NCBI GenBank assembly: GCA_037957365.1
Contig: JARHVA010005351.1
Span: 920,001 to 984,000 of the forward strand
Length of the DNA stretch: 64,000 bases
Reading direction: 5' to 3'
From: Torreya grandis
Taxonomy: Eukaryota > Streptophyta > Pinopsida > Cupressales > Taxaceae
Position numbers and translations under genes: made by a program
The notes under the pieces: model-generated
Database searches by the model: none
What the model saw: only the letters and a program-made list of their open reading frames with translations
Told to the model about the DNA's origin: nothing
Shown here: piece by piece, positions 36,501 to 48,350 of the stretch
Layout of the letters: the number at the start of each line of letters is the position of its first letter
Position numbering within the stretch: the first letter of the stretch is position 1

Positions 36501-39500
36501 TCTACCCCTCATGGTTCTCATACAACTCATGACAAAAGTTTGGTCATTTTGCACATTTGGGGATGAGTTAATTCTCTTGAGGAATGTATCTGACCAACTA
36601 CAACTTTCTCTCCCATTGGTTGACCAAGGCTAAAAAAATATTTTTCTATTCTAAAAACTCTTATGTAGATGGTTCATCGATTGGGATGATGAGTCAGAAT
36701 CTATAGCCCCCACTGACTAACTTTTATCCCATTTTGAGACATTTATCCATAAGATAAACCTTTTTGTCATTCTCATCCATCATGAGCTAAACAAAATCCT
36801 CCCTATCTTTCTTAAAGGACTAATCCCTCCATGTGCAGGAGCTAATGGTTCCTCTCTATCCCTCATATTTCTCATGAAACTCATGATAGAAGTTCAATCA
36901 TTTTGCACATTTAGGAATGAGTGAATTCTCTTGAGGAATACCTATAATAAACTTCAAATTTCACTCCCTAGGGTTGACCAACACTGAGTAAAGGTTATTC
37001 TAGCCTAAAAACACCCATCTAGATGTGTTTGCATAGATGGTTCATTGATTGGGATGATGAGTCAGAATCTATGACCCCCATTGACCAATTTTTACCCTAT
37101 TTTTAGACATTTTGCTATGAGAGAAAACTCATTTCCATGTCTCATCCATCATGATTTAGAAAAAATACTCTTGATATTTATTATAAAACTCATACCTCCA
37201 TGTGTAATAGTTGATGGTTCATCTCTAACCCTCATGGTTCTCCTGCAACTCATGATAGAAGTTTGGTTATTTTGCACATTCAGGGATGAGTGAATTATCT
37301 TCAAGAATACCTCTAAATAAATATAAATTTGTCTTATATGGGTTGAATGAGACTAAACAAAGGTTTTTATAGCCTAAAAACACCCATCTTAATGTGTTTA
37401 CATAGATGGTTAATTGATTAGGATGATGAGTCAAAATCTACAACCTTTGTTGACCAATTTTTACTCCATTATGAGAGATTTGGCCATGAGATAAACCTCA
37501 TTTCCATGTCTCATGCATCATGATTTAGAAAAAATCCTCTCATTATTTCTTAGAATACTCAGCTCTCCATGTGTAGGAGTCGATGGTTCCTCTCTAGCCC
37601 TCAAAATTCTCTTGTAACTTGTTACAAAAGTTTGGTCATTTTGCACATTTAGGGATGAGTGAATTCTCTTTAGGAATATCTCTAACCAAATAAAGAATTC
37701 ACTTTTGGGGGTTGATTGAGACTAAAAAATGTTTTTATATCCTAAAAATATCCATCTAGATGTGTTTGTATAGATGGTTCATTGATTATGTTGACAAATC
37801 AAAATCTATGACACCTACTGACTAACTTTTACCCCATTCTAAGACATTTATATTTGAGAGAAACCTCATTATCATGTATCATCCATCATGATTTATAAAA
37901 AATATTCTTTGGATTTCATATATGACTCATCCCTTCACATATAGGATCTAATGATTCCCCTCTATTCCTCATGGTTATTATGTAATGTGCAATGAAAGTT
38001 TGGTCATTTTTCACATTCAAGGATGAGTGAATTCTCTTGAGGAATGCCTCTAACCAACTCCAAAATTTTCTCTCAAGGGTTGACCAAGACCAAATAAAGG
38101 TTATTATAGCTTTAAAACTCCCATCTAGATGTGTTTACAGAGACAGTTCATTGATTGGGTTGATGAGTCAGAATTTATGACCCCCACTAACCAACTTTTA
38201 CCCTATTTTGAGAGATTTGGCCATGAGAGAAACCTCCTTACTATTTCTCATCCATCATTATTTAGACAAAATAATCTTGATATTTCTTAGTGGACTCATC
38301 CCCCATGTTTAGGAATTGATGGATCATCTCTAACCCTCGCAGTTCTCATGCAAATCATGATGAAAGTTTGGTCATTTTGCACATTTGGGGATGAGTGAAT
38401 TCTCTTGAGAAATGCCTCTGACCACCTACAACTTTCACTCTTTGGGTTGATCAAGATTGAATAAAGATTATTATTTCCTAAAAATTCCCATCTATATGTG
38501 TCAGTGTAGATGGTTCATCGATTCGGCTAATGAGTCATAATCTATGGCCCTCACTGACAAACTTTTACCCCATTCTGAGACATTTAGCTGCAAGACAAAC
38601 CTCATTGTTATCTCTCATCCATCATGAGTTAGAAAAAATCCTCTTGGGATTTATTTGAGGACTCATCCTTCCACATATAGGATCTAATGGTTCCTTTCTA
38701 ATTTTCATGGTTCTCATGCAACTCATAACATAATTTTGATCATGTTACACATTCATGGACGAGTGAATTCTCTTAAGGAATGCCTCTGACCAACTGTAAA
38801 TTTTTCTCCCTAGGGCTGATCAAGACCCAAAAAATGTCATTATAGCCTTAAAAATCCCATCTAGATGTGTTTACATAGATGGTTCATTGATTAGACTGAT
38901 GAGTCAGAATCTATGACCCCTATTGACCAACTTTTACCCTATTTTGAGACATTTAACCATAAGAGAAACCTTAGTTCCATGTCTCATCCATCATGAGTTA
39001 TAAAAAATCATCCTATGCTTTCATATAAGACTAATTATTTCACTTATAGGATCTAATGGTTCCTCTCTAGCCCTCACAGTTCTCATTCAACCTATGATGA
39101 AAGTTCAATCATTTTGGACATTCATGGACAAGTGAATTTTCTTAAGGAATGCCTTTGACCAATTGTAAATTTTAGTCTTAGGGGTTGATCAAGACCAAAC
39201 ATAGGTTTTTATATCTTAAAAACACCGATTTAGATGTATCTACATAGATGGTTCATCAATTGAGCTAATGAGTTAGAATATATGGCCCCCACTAACCAAC
39301 TTTTACCCCATTCTAAGATATTTGGCCATAAGAGAAACCTCATTATTGTGTCTCATCCATCAAGAGTTATAAAAAATAATATTCAAATTTATTATAAGAC
39401 TTTTCCCTCCACATGTAATATATGATGATTCCTCTCTATCCCTCATAGTTCTCATTCAACTCGTGATGGAAGTTTGATCATTTTGTACATTTGAGGATTA

Positions 39501-41530
39501 GTGAATTATTTCAAGGAATACCTCTAACCAACTTCAAATTTCACTTCTGAGGGTTGTTTAAGGCCAAACAAATGTTATTATAGCCTAAAAATACCCATCC
39601 AAATGTGTCAACATAGATGGTTCATTTATTAGGCTGATAAGTCAAAATCTACAGCCCCTACTAACTAAATTTTACCCTATTCTTGAGACATTTAGCCATG
39701 AGAGAAACCTCTTTGTCATGTCTCATCCATCACAAGTTAGAATGAATCCTTGAGTCTTCTTAGGGGACTCATCCCTTCACTAGTAGAATCTGATGGTTCC
39801 TATCTATCCCTCATGGTTCTTGTGCAACTCACAACCAAAGTTTGGTCATCTTGCACATTTGGGAATGCATGAATTCTGTTGAAGAATGCCTCTAACCAAT
39901 TACAAATTTCACTCATGAGGGTTGACTGGGACTAAATAAAGGTTGTTCTAGCATATAAAATCCTATCCAAATGTATTTATAGAGATGGTTCATCAATTAG
40001 GTTGATAAGTTGGAATATATGGCCCCCATTGACCAACTTTTACCATGTTTTAAGACATTTGGCCATGAGTAAAACCTCATTGTTGCATCTCATTTGTCAC
40101 AATTCAGACAAAATCCTCTTGAAATTTCTTAGAGAACTCATCCCTCCATGTGTGGGAGTGATGGTTCCACTCTAACCCTCACAGTTCTTGTGCAACTCAT
40201 GATGAAAGTTTTATCATTTGGCACATTTAATACTGAATTAAGGTTGTTCTAACCTAAAAATTCCCATATAAACATGTTTATGCAGATGGTTCATCAATTA
40301 GGCTGATGAGTCAAAATCTATGGCCCCCACTAACCAAATTTTACCCCATTTTAATATATTTAGCCATGAGAGAAACCTCATTACCATTCTCATCCATCGT
40401 AAATTAGACAAAATCTTCCCAATATTTCTTAGAGGACTCATCCCTCCACGTGTAAGAGTTTATAATTCATCTCTAGCCCTCATAGTTTTTGTGAAACTCA
40501 TGATATAAGTTTGGTCATTTTTCACATTTAGGGATGAGTGAATTCTCTTGAGTAATGCCTCCAACTAGCTACAAATTTCACTCCCTAGGGTTGGCCAAGA
40601 TTGAAAAAAAGGTATTTCTAACCTAAAAATTCCCATCCAGATAATCTCATGCAAAGGATGTATGTACAATAGCCAACCCATAATAGACTCTTAAAAATAA
40701 AAATATAATATATAAATACAATGTATATATGGAACCAAAGTTTTGACTTAGTAAAAACATGTAATTACATAGATAATTTGTTGATTGGGATGACAATTCA
40801 GAATCTATGAGCCTCATTGACCAACTTTTACTCTATTCCGAGACATTTGGTAGTGAAAAAAATATCATTATCATGTCTCATCCATCATTAGTTAGACAAA
40901 ATACTCTTGGTATTTTTTATAGCACGAATCCCTCCACATATAGGATCTAATGATTCCTCTCTAACCCTCATGGTTCTTATGTAACTTATGACAGAAGTTT
41001 GGTCATTTTGCACTTGTGGGGATGAGTGAATTCTCTTGAGAAATGCCTCCAACCAGATACAATTTTCACTCTCAAGGGTTTAAAAAGACCAAAAAAAAAA
41101 TTCTATCCTAAAAATTCCCATACAAAAGTGTCCATGCAGATGGTTCATCTATTGGGCTGACGAGTCAGAATCTATGACCCCCACTAAATAACTTTTACCC
41201 CAATCTGAGACATTTGGTTGTGATAGAAACCTCATTGTCATGTCTCATCCATCATGATTTATACAAAATATTCTTGGGATTTATTAGAGGACTCATACCT
41301 CCATGTGTAGGAGCTAACAATTCCTATTTATCCCTCATGATTCTCATGCAACTCACAATGGAATTTTGATCATTTTACACATTTAAAGATGAGTGAATTC
41401 TCTTGAGGAATGCCTCTGACCAAATATAAATTTCACTCCTGGGGGTTGATTGAGATTGAAAAAATCTTGTTTTATCCTAAAAATTCCCATAGGGATGTGT
41501 CTGAATAGATGTTTCATCGATTGGACTCCT
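33517..41530. repeat. Tandem array of a 368-bp unit, about 22 copies
   Basis: A marker (TGACCAACTTTT and variants) recurs at 33781, 34151, 34520, 34889, 35254, 35623, 35991, 36359, 36714, 37082, 37451, 37819, 38188, 38555, 38924, 39293, 39662, 40030, 40331, 40818 and 41185. Most steps are 365-370, usually 368 or 369. One unit is short (301) and one long (487, with an insertion). Other constant blocks are GGTTCATCGATTGGGCTGAT, TGAGTCAGAATCTATG, GAGAGAAACCTCATT, CATCCATCATGAGTTAGA, AGGGATGAGTGAATTCTCTT and GGAATGCCTCTGACCAACTA. The unit length is not a multiple of three and every frame has stops in most units, so it is not a coding repeat; short open frames at 36216, 36448, 37081 and 40320 are chance. 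First and last units are partial. Divergence between units is moderate and uneven. Confidence 0.95.
40643..40766. other. Unique 124-bp insertion inside the tandem array
   Basis: Between CCCATCCAGAT and ACATAGATAATTTG, where neighbouring units have only six bases (GTGTTT or similar), this unit holds about 124 bases that occur nowhere else in the array. The insert is AT-rich, with AAAAATAAAAATATAATATA in the middle. No terminal inverted repeat or clear target duplication is visible. Confidence 0.75.
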
Positions 41531-43290
41531 CCAACTAATCAAGTATGTGTAAGAGATAACATGATTTCTATGTTTCTTTGACAATGAGAAAAGAGATTGT
41601 TTTATAAACTTAAAATTTGATTCTATAAAATCCAAATTAAGGTTGAAACACCTCTAATGCATTTATACATACCTTATAAAAGGATCAGTTTTTGTAAGAA
41701 AACTATATCTTGAGTTTTGACCTACTAGAGGGTAATTAGGTGTAATAGACAAAACATGATTTTATGAATTTTTGGGTAAAATATTAAAATTGGAAAGAAA
41801 AAACTTTTATCAAAGAATTTATAATTCATAAAAAATCTAAATACATATGTCTAAGGTATCTTGAAGTTATAATTCAATACAAAATGGGTTTTGGCATGTT
41901 AAAGCAACATTAAGCCTAGTAAGTCTATGAGAGGTTTTTGATAAAATTATTTATAGCACACCTTTTGAGGTGTTACAAAAGTTGAATCATGTACAAAATA
42001 TTTTCATAAATTATTTTAGATTGATATATACCCCTATTTTCAATTTTTTTTGTTTTTAATCCTTTTGAGGCATTTAAGTTTAATTAACTTGTAGAGAGCT
42101 TTGAGTCTTTTGAGTTTAAATAGACAAACCCAATTTATGGATTGGTTTTCCATATTGAGATAAAGATTAGATATGTATTTAAGGACCATAAGAAAATAAC
42201 CTAGAGTTATATATAGTAGTCAAGGATTATCGAAGTTACTTAAGTATCTTCATTTATGTCTTTATTCTTGCCTTGCCAAGATTGTAATTTTGTGGATAGT
42301 CTAGAGAGGTCTATCAATGTTGATAGTAACCCATGTATAAGTAGTCCATGGTGAATATATGGACACATATAATTATCTTTGTTTATTAAATGGATAAGTA
42401 GGAGTTGAATACATACACAAGTGTATCACTAGACTTCATAACATTTATGATTATCATTGTCCCAAATTTATTTATGATCGAAAGGGTTTTATATAAATGG
42501 ACCAAATATATGTGGTGTTTTACTACATGGTGCATTTCAAGAGATTCAATCTCTAGGAATAATGCATTATGTGGCTTTAATAACTTGTCAAGTTTTTATT
42601 ACTGGGACATTGATTTCATTGATCACACTATAAACTCTTACTTTCTTTCCTACATAGGTGTCTTAAGACAAACCATGAGCAATATGAAATTATGCATGTG
42701 CATGATTAGTTTAAGATAAAATATATGCTCAAATTTATAATAGAATGTGAATTACCTCCAAACTTATATATTTCTACCAGGTTAATGAATCCACCTCAGG
42801 GATTATAGCTTGCAATGCACATAGTGGGAAGGCCAAGTTGTTGGATTGTAGATAGTGTGACGATGTTACTTTGACTTAGATTGTTAATGAAAAAATTTAT
42901 CTGGTTCAGTATCATATATATGTGCCTAATATGATGTAGGTTTCCAAATAAATAATTGTTATGCCCAACATTGAGAGTGTTCGTGGCTCCTTGGTAATGT
43001 TGATGTTACCACTTTTCACAATAATCATTCTTGCCTTTGTCTGAGTTAGAAGGCATCTAAAGATTCAAGTTTTGTGTGGCCTTCTTAGGTTGATATCCTT
43101 GATGAAAATCATTTTTATTCTATGCTATAGGTCTAGATGGGGAATTATTTGTCGATTGGAAAATAAAAAGTAAATGTAAATGAAACAAGTAAATAGAAAA
43201 TATCACATGTAAGATATATATAATGAATCAAAGCACCTAACTTAGAGAATAATGTGAATTTTTTTAACCCCATATGAATTAATAATTCAA
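41531..43290. other. No gene seen
   Basis: Right flank of the array. A 104-codon open frame at 42405-42719 (plus) begins MNTYTSVSLDFITFMIII; it is hydrophobic and Cys-rich and resembles no family I know. A run near 42785-42905 reads IIACNAHSGKAKLLDCR with stops around it, which looks like decayed coding sequence but is not identifiable. I call neither as a gene. Confidence 0.35.
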
Positions 43291-43626
43291 TCATTAACCA
43301 ATAATATGTGTAAACATTAAATGATAAAAATATAAAATACACATAGTTAAATGAATCATATTATCGAATAGTATATATGTGATTCATGAAAAGTTCTATG
43401 TCATAATTTAATAGAAATAATATAACATATATCAAGAAAAAATGTATACCATAACCAATCATTAACTAATAATATGTGTAAACATTAGATGATAAAAATA
43501 TAAAATAAACATAGTTAAAGGAATCATATTGTTGAATAGTATATATGTGATACATGCAAAGTTATATGTCATAATTTAACATAAATAATATAACATATAT
43601 CAAGAAAAAATGTAGACCATAACATG
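43291..43626. repeat. Tandem duplication, 168-bp unit, two copies
   Basis: Copy one (43291-43458) and copy two (43459-43626) share TCATTAACCAATAATATGTG, GATAAAAATATAAAATA, GAATAGTATATATGTGAT and TATCAAGAAAAAATGTA with few differences. The frame at 43145-43342 on the minus strand runs into it and is not a gene. Confidence 0.9.
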
Positions 43627-43775
43627 TACATAGACAAAATATGCCATATAGGCATTGGGCCATATTGACATACAAAATTGATTGTGCCTACAACTTTATA
43701 CATGGACAAAATGTGCCATATAGGAATATAATGTGATCCATATCAACATACAAAATAGATTATGACTAAAACTAG
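43627..43775. repeat. Tandem duplication, about 75-bp unit, two copies
   Basis: GTACATAGACAAAATATGCC at 43627 is repeated as ATACATGGACAAAATGTGCC about 75 bases later. Both continue ATATAGG and later ATCAACATACAAAATAGATT or a close variant. The copies are less alike than those of the adjoining 168-bp duplication. Confidence 0.8.
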
Positions 43776-43859
43776 ATCCCTAGCAGAATAACTAGCTCTT
43801 TTGCTCCTTATTGCCTACAAATAAATTTCATTTTATTTCCATTTACATAGAGATAGGGG

Positions 43860-45960
43860 TGTTGGATACCTTAGTACGAGGAGATACTCTCCTCTTAGCA
43901 TTTGAGTCATCCATTATGTTATTGACAACCAATAAAAATGTTTATCTCTATACAACATATAAATTATAAAAATTAATGTATTAGAATTGTATATTGAAAA
44001 TTTGATAATTTTTTCAAGAATGTAAAATTTTTTAAAATTATTCTACATTCACCATATTCCATCTAAATGGTTGTCTAGGGCTATGAAACCACATATACAC
44101 ATGTGATGGGAAATCTTATAGAGCACACACATATCGTTAGATCTAGATTTGCATACAATTATGTAAATATGACATAAAATATAATTGTTTAAAGATAAAA
44201 ACAATTAAACTATGTGTTCTAACAAGTCTTCATCCCTGAATCATAAACTACTATAGAGATAGTGGATTCTTCAATGTAGCAACAAAATCACCTACACCTT
44301 TTTCTCATCGATGAGGGGTGACCATATCATCCCTCATCATCTATAAAACCAATAAATGAATGTGAATTCAATGAACATGATAAAAATCTATGACTATAAT
44401 ATATATTAAAACAAAGTTTTATGTTCAAAAGACAATAAACATGTAAATGAATAAATATATAATTTTTAAAAATTTACAAACCTATGTTTAAGGTACACCT
44501 GTGCTAATTGTAGCCTCTATAATAGATACAAGGCCTACTGAGGTACCCAAAATATCACCAATCAACTAGATACAAATAATAAATAACAAGTTTAGTCAAA
44601 TAAATTAGTTAATTAAGTACAAACAGATGTACTAAAAATAAACTTAATATTGTTTTATAAACAAAAAAAACTAGATAATTAAAAGTAAACATGTGCATCA
44701 AATATATATGGTGATAAATCCTCTACAATAAGAGTCTAGTATATCCTAATAGGAGTCACTAAAGCTACTACATCTTGCATAGTGTCTGAAATGCTAGTTT
44801 CATGCACTGTTAAAGCATTTACATATGATATATGCTTTGGTAGGCTAATGTTTCACATGCTACTATCTAACACTATTGAAGCATATACATATGATGTACA
44901 CTCTATCATACTACTCTCCATAAATTTACTCTATGCCATAGCTAAATAGGAGGTCCTGTATACTTCCTCTTGCATGATGTGCAATGATGCACAAAAATTG
45001 TAACATGAGTAGAATAAGTGACACTAGCACCTATACCAATACCAACACCACCACTATGACTACCACCAATACCACTACCATCAACATCTCCACTACCACT
45101 AGCACCACTTGTAGGTTGATTAAAAGTCTTCAAAGTATACATACCATAATCAATCATAATTTGTGTCAAACTAGTAACCACCTCAAGGGTGTCCATATAT
45201 GTGTTATGATGCAAAATTCTAGGAATAGTGGCATGTGATATTATTCTTCTATTATTTGGAGGTTGGTTATGATGGTTTTGGTCCCTATCAATAGGTCTAT
45301 CAAATGAATATCCACCTCCCTATTTTGAGATGCCTTCATGTTGAAATAATTTGGTATTTTTTGTAATACAAACTCACAGTACAATTTTCTCAAAATATAT
45401 AATGAAACCTCATTGTTATTTCATGGAGGCTCATCAAACACCATCCACCACATATCCCAAAAGTTATTTTTAATCTCCACATGAATACACCAATCAATAC
45501 TAATGTGTTTGCAATTTATTGATGGAGGTAGGTTGGTTCTAGGTTTAATAAATAAAACACACAAATATTATTTTATTATTATTTTTTTACATCTTCATAT
45601 GACAATTTATCAGAATAAAATTGTTTCAGAGCCTATCTTCGATGCAACATTATATCCAGTTATGAAGTCATATTTCTTACTTCATTAAAAATAGATTCTA
45701 ATATATTGCAAAGTAAAATTTATGCACTACCAGCTAAAGAATGATGCAAACCATTAATAATTATCTATAATTGTTGATATTCAGCATTGTATTGCTCGTA
45801 TAATTCAACTTCTTCTCATACAAAATCGAACTCTAGTGTGAATTTATGTATCTAAATAAAAAAATAGGTTTTTTTAGCCAATTTTAAAAATTAAATACAA
45901 TTTTAGTTACACAAAAATGAAAAATTAAGATACCTAATGTGAATCAATGCGATGCCAAAT
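43860..45960 (-). pseudogene. Unrecognised gene-like remnant with Gly/Ser-rich tract
   Basis: Read from 45960 downwards the minus strand gives LEFDFV, EEVELYEQYNAEYQQL and NGLHHSLAG. It continues as ALKQFYSDKLSYEDVKK, then IDWCIHVEIKNNFWDMWWMV and SLYILRKLYCEFVLQKIPN, then KASQNREVDIHLIDLLIG. An open frame at 45214-44942 follows (TLEVVTSLTQIMIDYGM, then a Gly/Ser-rich run SGASGSGDVDGSGIGGSHSG). Exon-like pieces appear further on at about 44340-44240 (YGHPSSMRKRC, EESTISIVVYDSG) and 43935-43860 (IMDDSNAKRRVSPRTKVSN). Stops and frame changes separate these, so it is not functional. I do not recognise the family. The palindrome cluster just upstream at 46082-46241 resembles sites near the transposase-like gene at 20.97 kb, so a mobile-element origin is possible. 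Confidence 0.4.
45027..45113. repeat. Imperfect trinucleotide (ACC-type) tract
   Basis: Repeated ACC/ACT/ATC triplets (ACCAACACCACCACTATGAC and similar) encode the Gly/Ser-rich run on the minus strand and a Thr-rich frame on the plus strand. The minus-strand reading is preferred because it joins other gene-like peptides. Confidence 0.75.
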
Positions 45961-46081
45961 CCTACTAGTAGAATAATGCTCCAAACTATGTCCATCAATT
46001 TGTAATTTCAATAAAAAAAAATTCCCTTCTTTTCTTAGCCATGGTTTTTCTTTACAGCCCATAAGAGATATAAAAAATGAA

Positions 46082-46241
46082 AAGGGTGTACACCCTTATT
46101 TATTTATAAAGGGCATAGCCTTTTAGAAAGGGCATACACCCTTTATAAAGGATGTACACCCTTGAGGCTTGAGCAGTATCCTAAGCCTCAAAAATTCAAA
46201 ACAAAGGGTGTACACCCTTTTAAAAAGGGTGTATGCCCTTT
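46082..46241. repeat. Cluster of six AAAGGG..CCCTTT palindromes
   Basis: Sites lie at 46082-46097 (AAGGGTGTACACCCTT, perfect), 46108-46124 (imperfect), 46127-46144 (AAAGGGCATACACCCTTT), 46147-46163 (AAAGGATGTACACCCTT), 46203-46220 (AAAGGGTGTACACCCTTT, perfect 18 bp) and 46224-46241 (AAAGGGTGTATGCCCTTT). Half-sites are constant and the six-base centre varies between GTGTAC, CATACA and GTATGC types. The same palindrome is at 20969. The spacing is irregular. Possible roles are transposase or transcription-factor binding, or a foldback structure; none is shown. Confidence 0.88.
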
Positions 46242-46256
46242 GTACAAAAATCAAAG

Positions 46257-46287
46257 TTGGGGGACTATCATTTTTTTTGTCCCCCAA
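46257..46287. repeat. Hairpin with 9-bp perfect stem
   Basis: TTGGGGGAC at 46257-46265 and GTCCCCCAA at 46279-46287 are exact reverse complements separated by 13 bases ending in a T-run. It is one of the few GC-rich stems in this AT-rich window and lies just beyond the palindrome cluster. Confidence 0.8.
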
Positions 46288-46849
46288 TTTTGTGCATCTA
46301 TCCATGTGTTTTTATTTTAAAATATTTATTTATGATTTATCATAGACATGGTATAGATTATATATCCAGTTTATTTATGCACATGTTTCATAGTATACAT
46401 GAGTAGGATGAAGGATATATAGGTTACATATACAATTAGATGGAAGACATTTATACACCTATATGCTACCTTTCCTAAATTTGGGGCATGCCTACATTGG
46501 AGTAATTTTGATGCATTTACATTGGTTAAATATTATTATGAAAATTTACATTGATCATATTGAGTTATTTAAACATGTCTTTCACTTATGTATAATACTT
46601 ATGGTATATATTATATGGATTCTATATGTTTATATGTGTAACTATTTTTCTATTAAGGGTAAAAGGTGGGTTTTGACTAGGTCCCATTCCAATTACATTA
46701 AATAGGATCAAGGGTAAAATAAGCAAAAAATAAGAAATAATTAACATAAAAACAAAAAATTAACTATCTATACACAATAAAGTAATAACCAAAACACAAC
46801 AAAAATAAAAAAAATAGACTTTGTAGATTACATATCCATTTATTTTATT

Positions 46850-48350
46850 ACAAGATTCCATTTTTTCCAAAATTATTGAGGGCATTTTCAATGTCCTCTG
46901 TCTTAGAATACCTTAGAATTATCCAGCTCCATAGTCTTTTCCTTGTCTAGGACCTTGATTATTTTACTTGTTTAGACTCTACTCTAATGATATTTTCCAA
47001 ATTTCATGATTTCCCTAAGAAATTTTTTGTTAGACACATAGATTTTGATGGTGACTTTAATCATCTATACCAATTTTTTAATGGTAGCTTGAAACATATT
47101 CTTCTCAACTTTTGAATCTTGGAAACCATGCCTTCACCCTCATCAAAAATACTTTGATTAGGAACACTAGTACTACCAACAAAAAAAGTTTTCATATTAT
47201 TATATTTAATAATTTAAGACATCAAATGATTATGGATATCAATGTTTATTGTCATGGTTTTGATTCTTTCTTAGATACTATCATTGTTACCATCTTACAC
47301 CCTATATTTCCTATTATAGGCACAATCTAACTCATCACATAAAACATATTTTTGTATCTCAACCTTAAAATCATAATTTGATTAATCCACCTCATCCTTA
47401 TTATTATCTAACATCTTATTCTCCTCTTCTTCCTCATCAATTTCCTCCTACTCAGAATTAGATGCAATGAAGGCATCAATTTCTTCACAATGGATTTAGA
47501 AGGGGTAGAAGCAAGGGACTTCATAAGAATTTTAATGGTGGTGTATTTTTGTGTAGTTCCATTCCCGATCCCTTTAATAATGGTTTCCCATTTCCTGTAA
47601 GGTTAAACCACTTTGACATCTAATGATGGCACACCTCCAAAGGTCTTAAAATGGGTATATATGAATTAAATCATGGATTAATGATGGGTTAAGGGAGTTT
47701 TCTCCAATTACATCTTGGTAATATATTTTTGGATTGAATTCAACAAGTAAAAAGGTAGAATAATAGGAAATTTATGCCTAAAATGATATTACATTGAAAA
47801 ATGATATGAAAAAATATATCAGTACCTTCCTAAAAGCATAATATACTTCATGATTTTCCTAGCCATTTCATGGTAAGGCTTAGGTAGAGAATCTCAAATA
47901 AAACCCCCTTGGTAAGGAATCAATTACTCATAAGGATTGAGGAATTTATCCTTTTATTTATTATTCTTCCACTTGTTCATATAACATTTCCTTTGATGAG
48001 TACTCAATCATGTTACTTAAGAGATAAGTTCTTTAGAAATAAATATTGTAACCTCCCTCATATTTACAAGTCTTGTCATCCATCATTTGGAATAGTCAAT
48101 GGAAATATGAGTATCACTACCATGAATCCTTTTAATATAGTTTTAAAAACATCCCTATTATTATTAACATAACCCAAAATATAAATATTTACTATACATA
48201 ATTCACCTACCATTTTATATTTTCGTAATTGAATATAATCATAAAAACAAACCATCTTACCAAACTCAGACCTAAAATAAATAATCAACACTTGAATCAT
48301 TTTATTAATGGAAATAACCATCACCTTAAGTTTGTTTATGTGAGCCGTTA
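46850..48350 (-). pseudogene. Gag-like retroelement protein, degraded copy
   Basis: On the minus strand an open frame at 48324-48076 (MMVISINKMIQVLIIYFRSE, then IYILGYVNNNRDVFKTILKG) is followed by a frame at about 48079-47700. That frame reads ISKELIS, then MNKWKNNK, YQGGFI, DSLPKPYHEMARKIMKYIML, LGRY, YHFRHKFPIILPFYLLNSIQ. Further down come FGGVPSLDVKVV, WETIIKGIGNGTTQKYTTIK and, near 46880, LKMPSIILEKMESC. The block KPxHE..MKYxxLxGRY...YHF...HFRHK..I.LPFYLLNSIQK parallels KYxHEV...MRYMTLE...HHF...K.SLPYFLLKSLES in the remnant at 56902-57201 (continuing to about 56750), so the two are homologous. I infer a gag-like protein of a conifer-type retroelement family. About ten stops make it non-functional. 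Confidence 0.55.

Noticed and set aside
33517..41530. Hammerhead ribozyme in the 368-bp unit (CTGATGAG core)
   Set aside because: The first core box is present, but the GAAA that should follow stem II directly lies about 15 bases further on, and no cleavage triplet with a proper stem I is visible upstream. I keep only the hairpin observation.
33517..41530. CRISPR array or coding-repeat protein
   Set aside because: The whole 368-bp unit repeats, with no unique spacers, and its length is not a multiple of three. Open frames occur in only a few units and in different frames.
42405..42719. 104-codon open frame
   Set aside because: No recognised motif, no related copy in the window, and hydrophobic composition typical of AT-rich chance frames.
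44984..45238. Thr-rich plus-strand frame
   Set aside because: It is the opposite strand of the ACC-type tract; the minus-strand frame joins other gene-like peptides and is the better reading.
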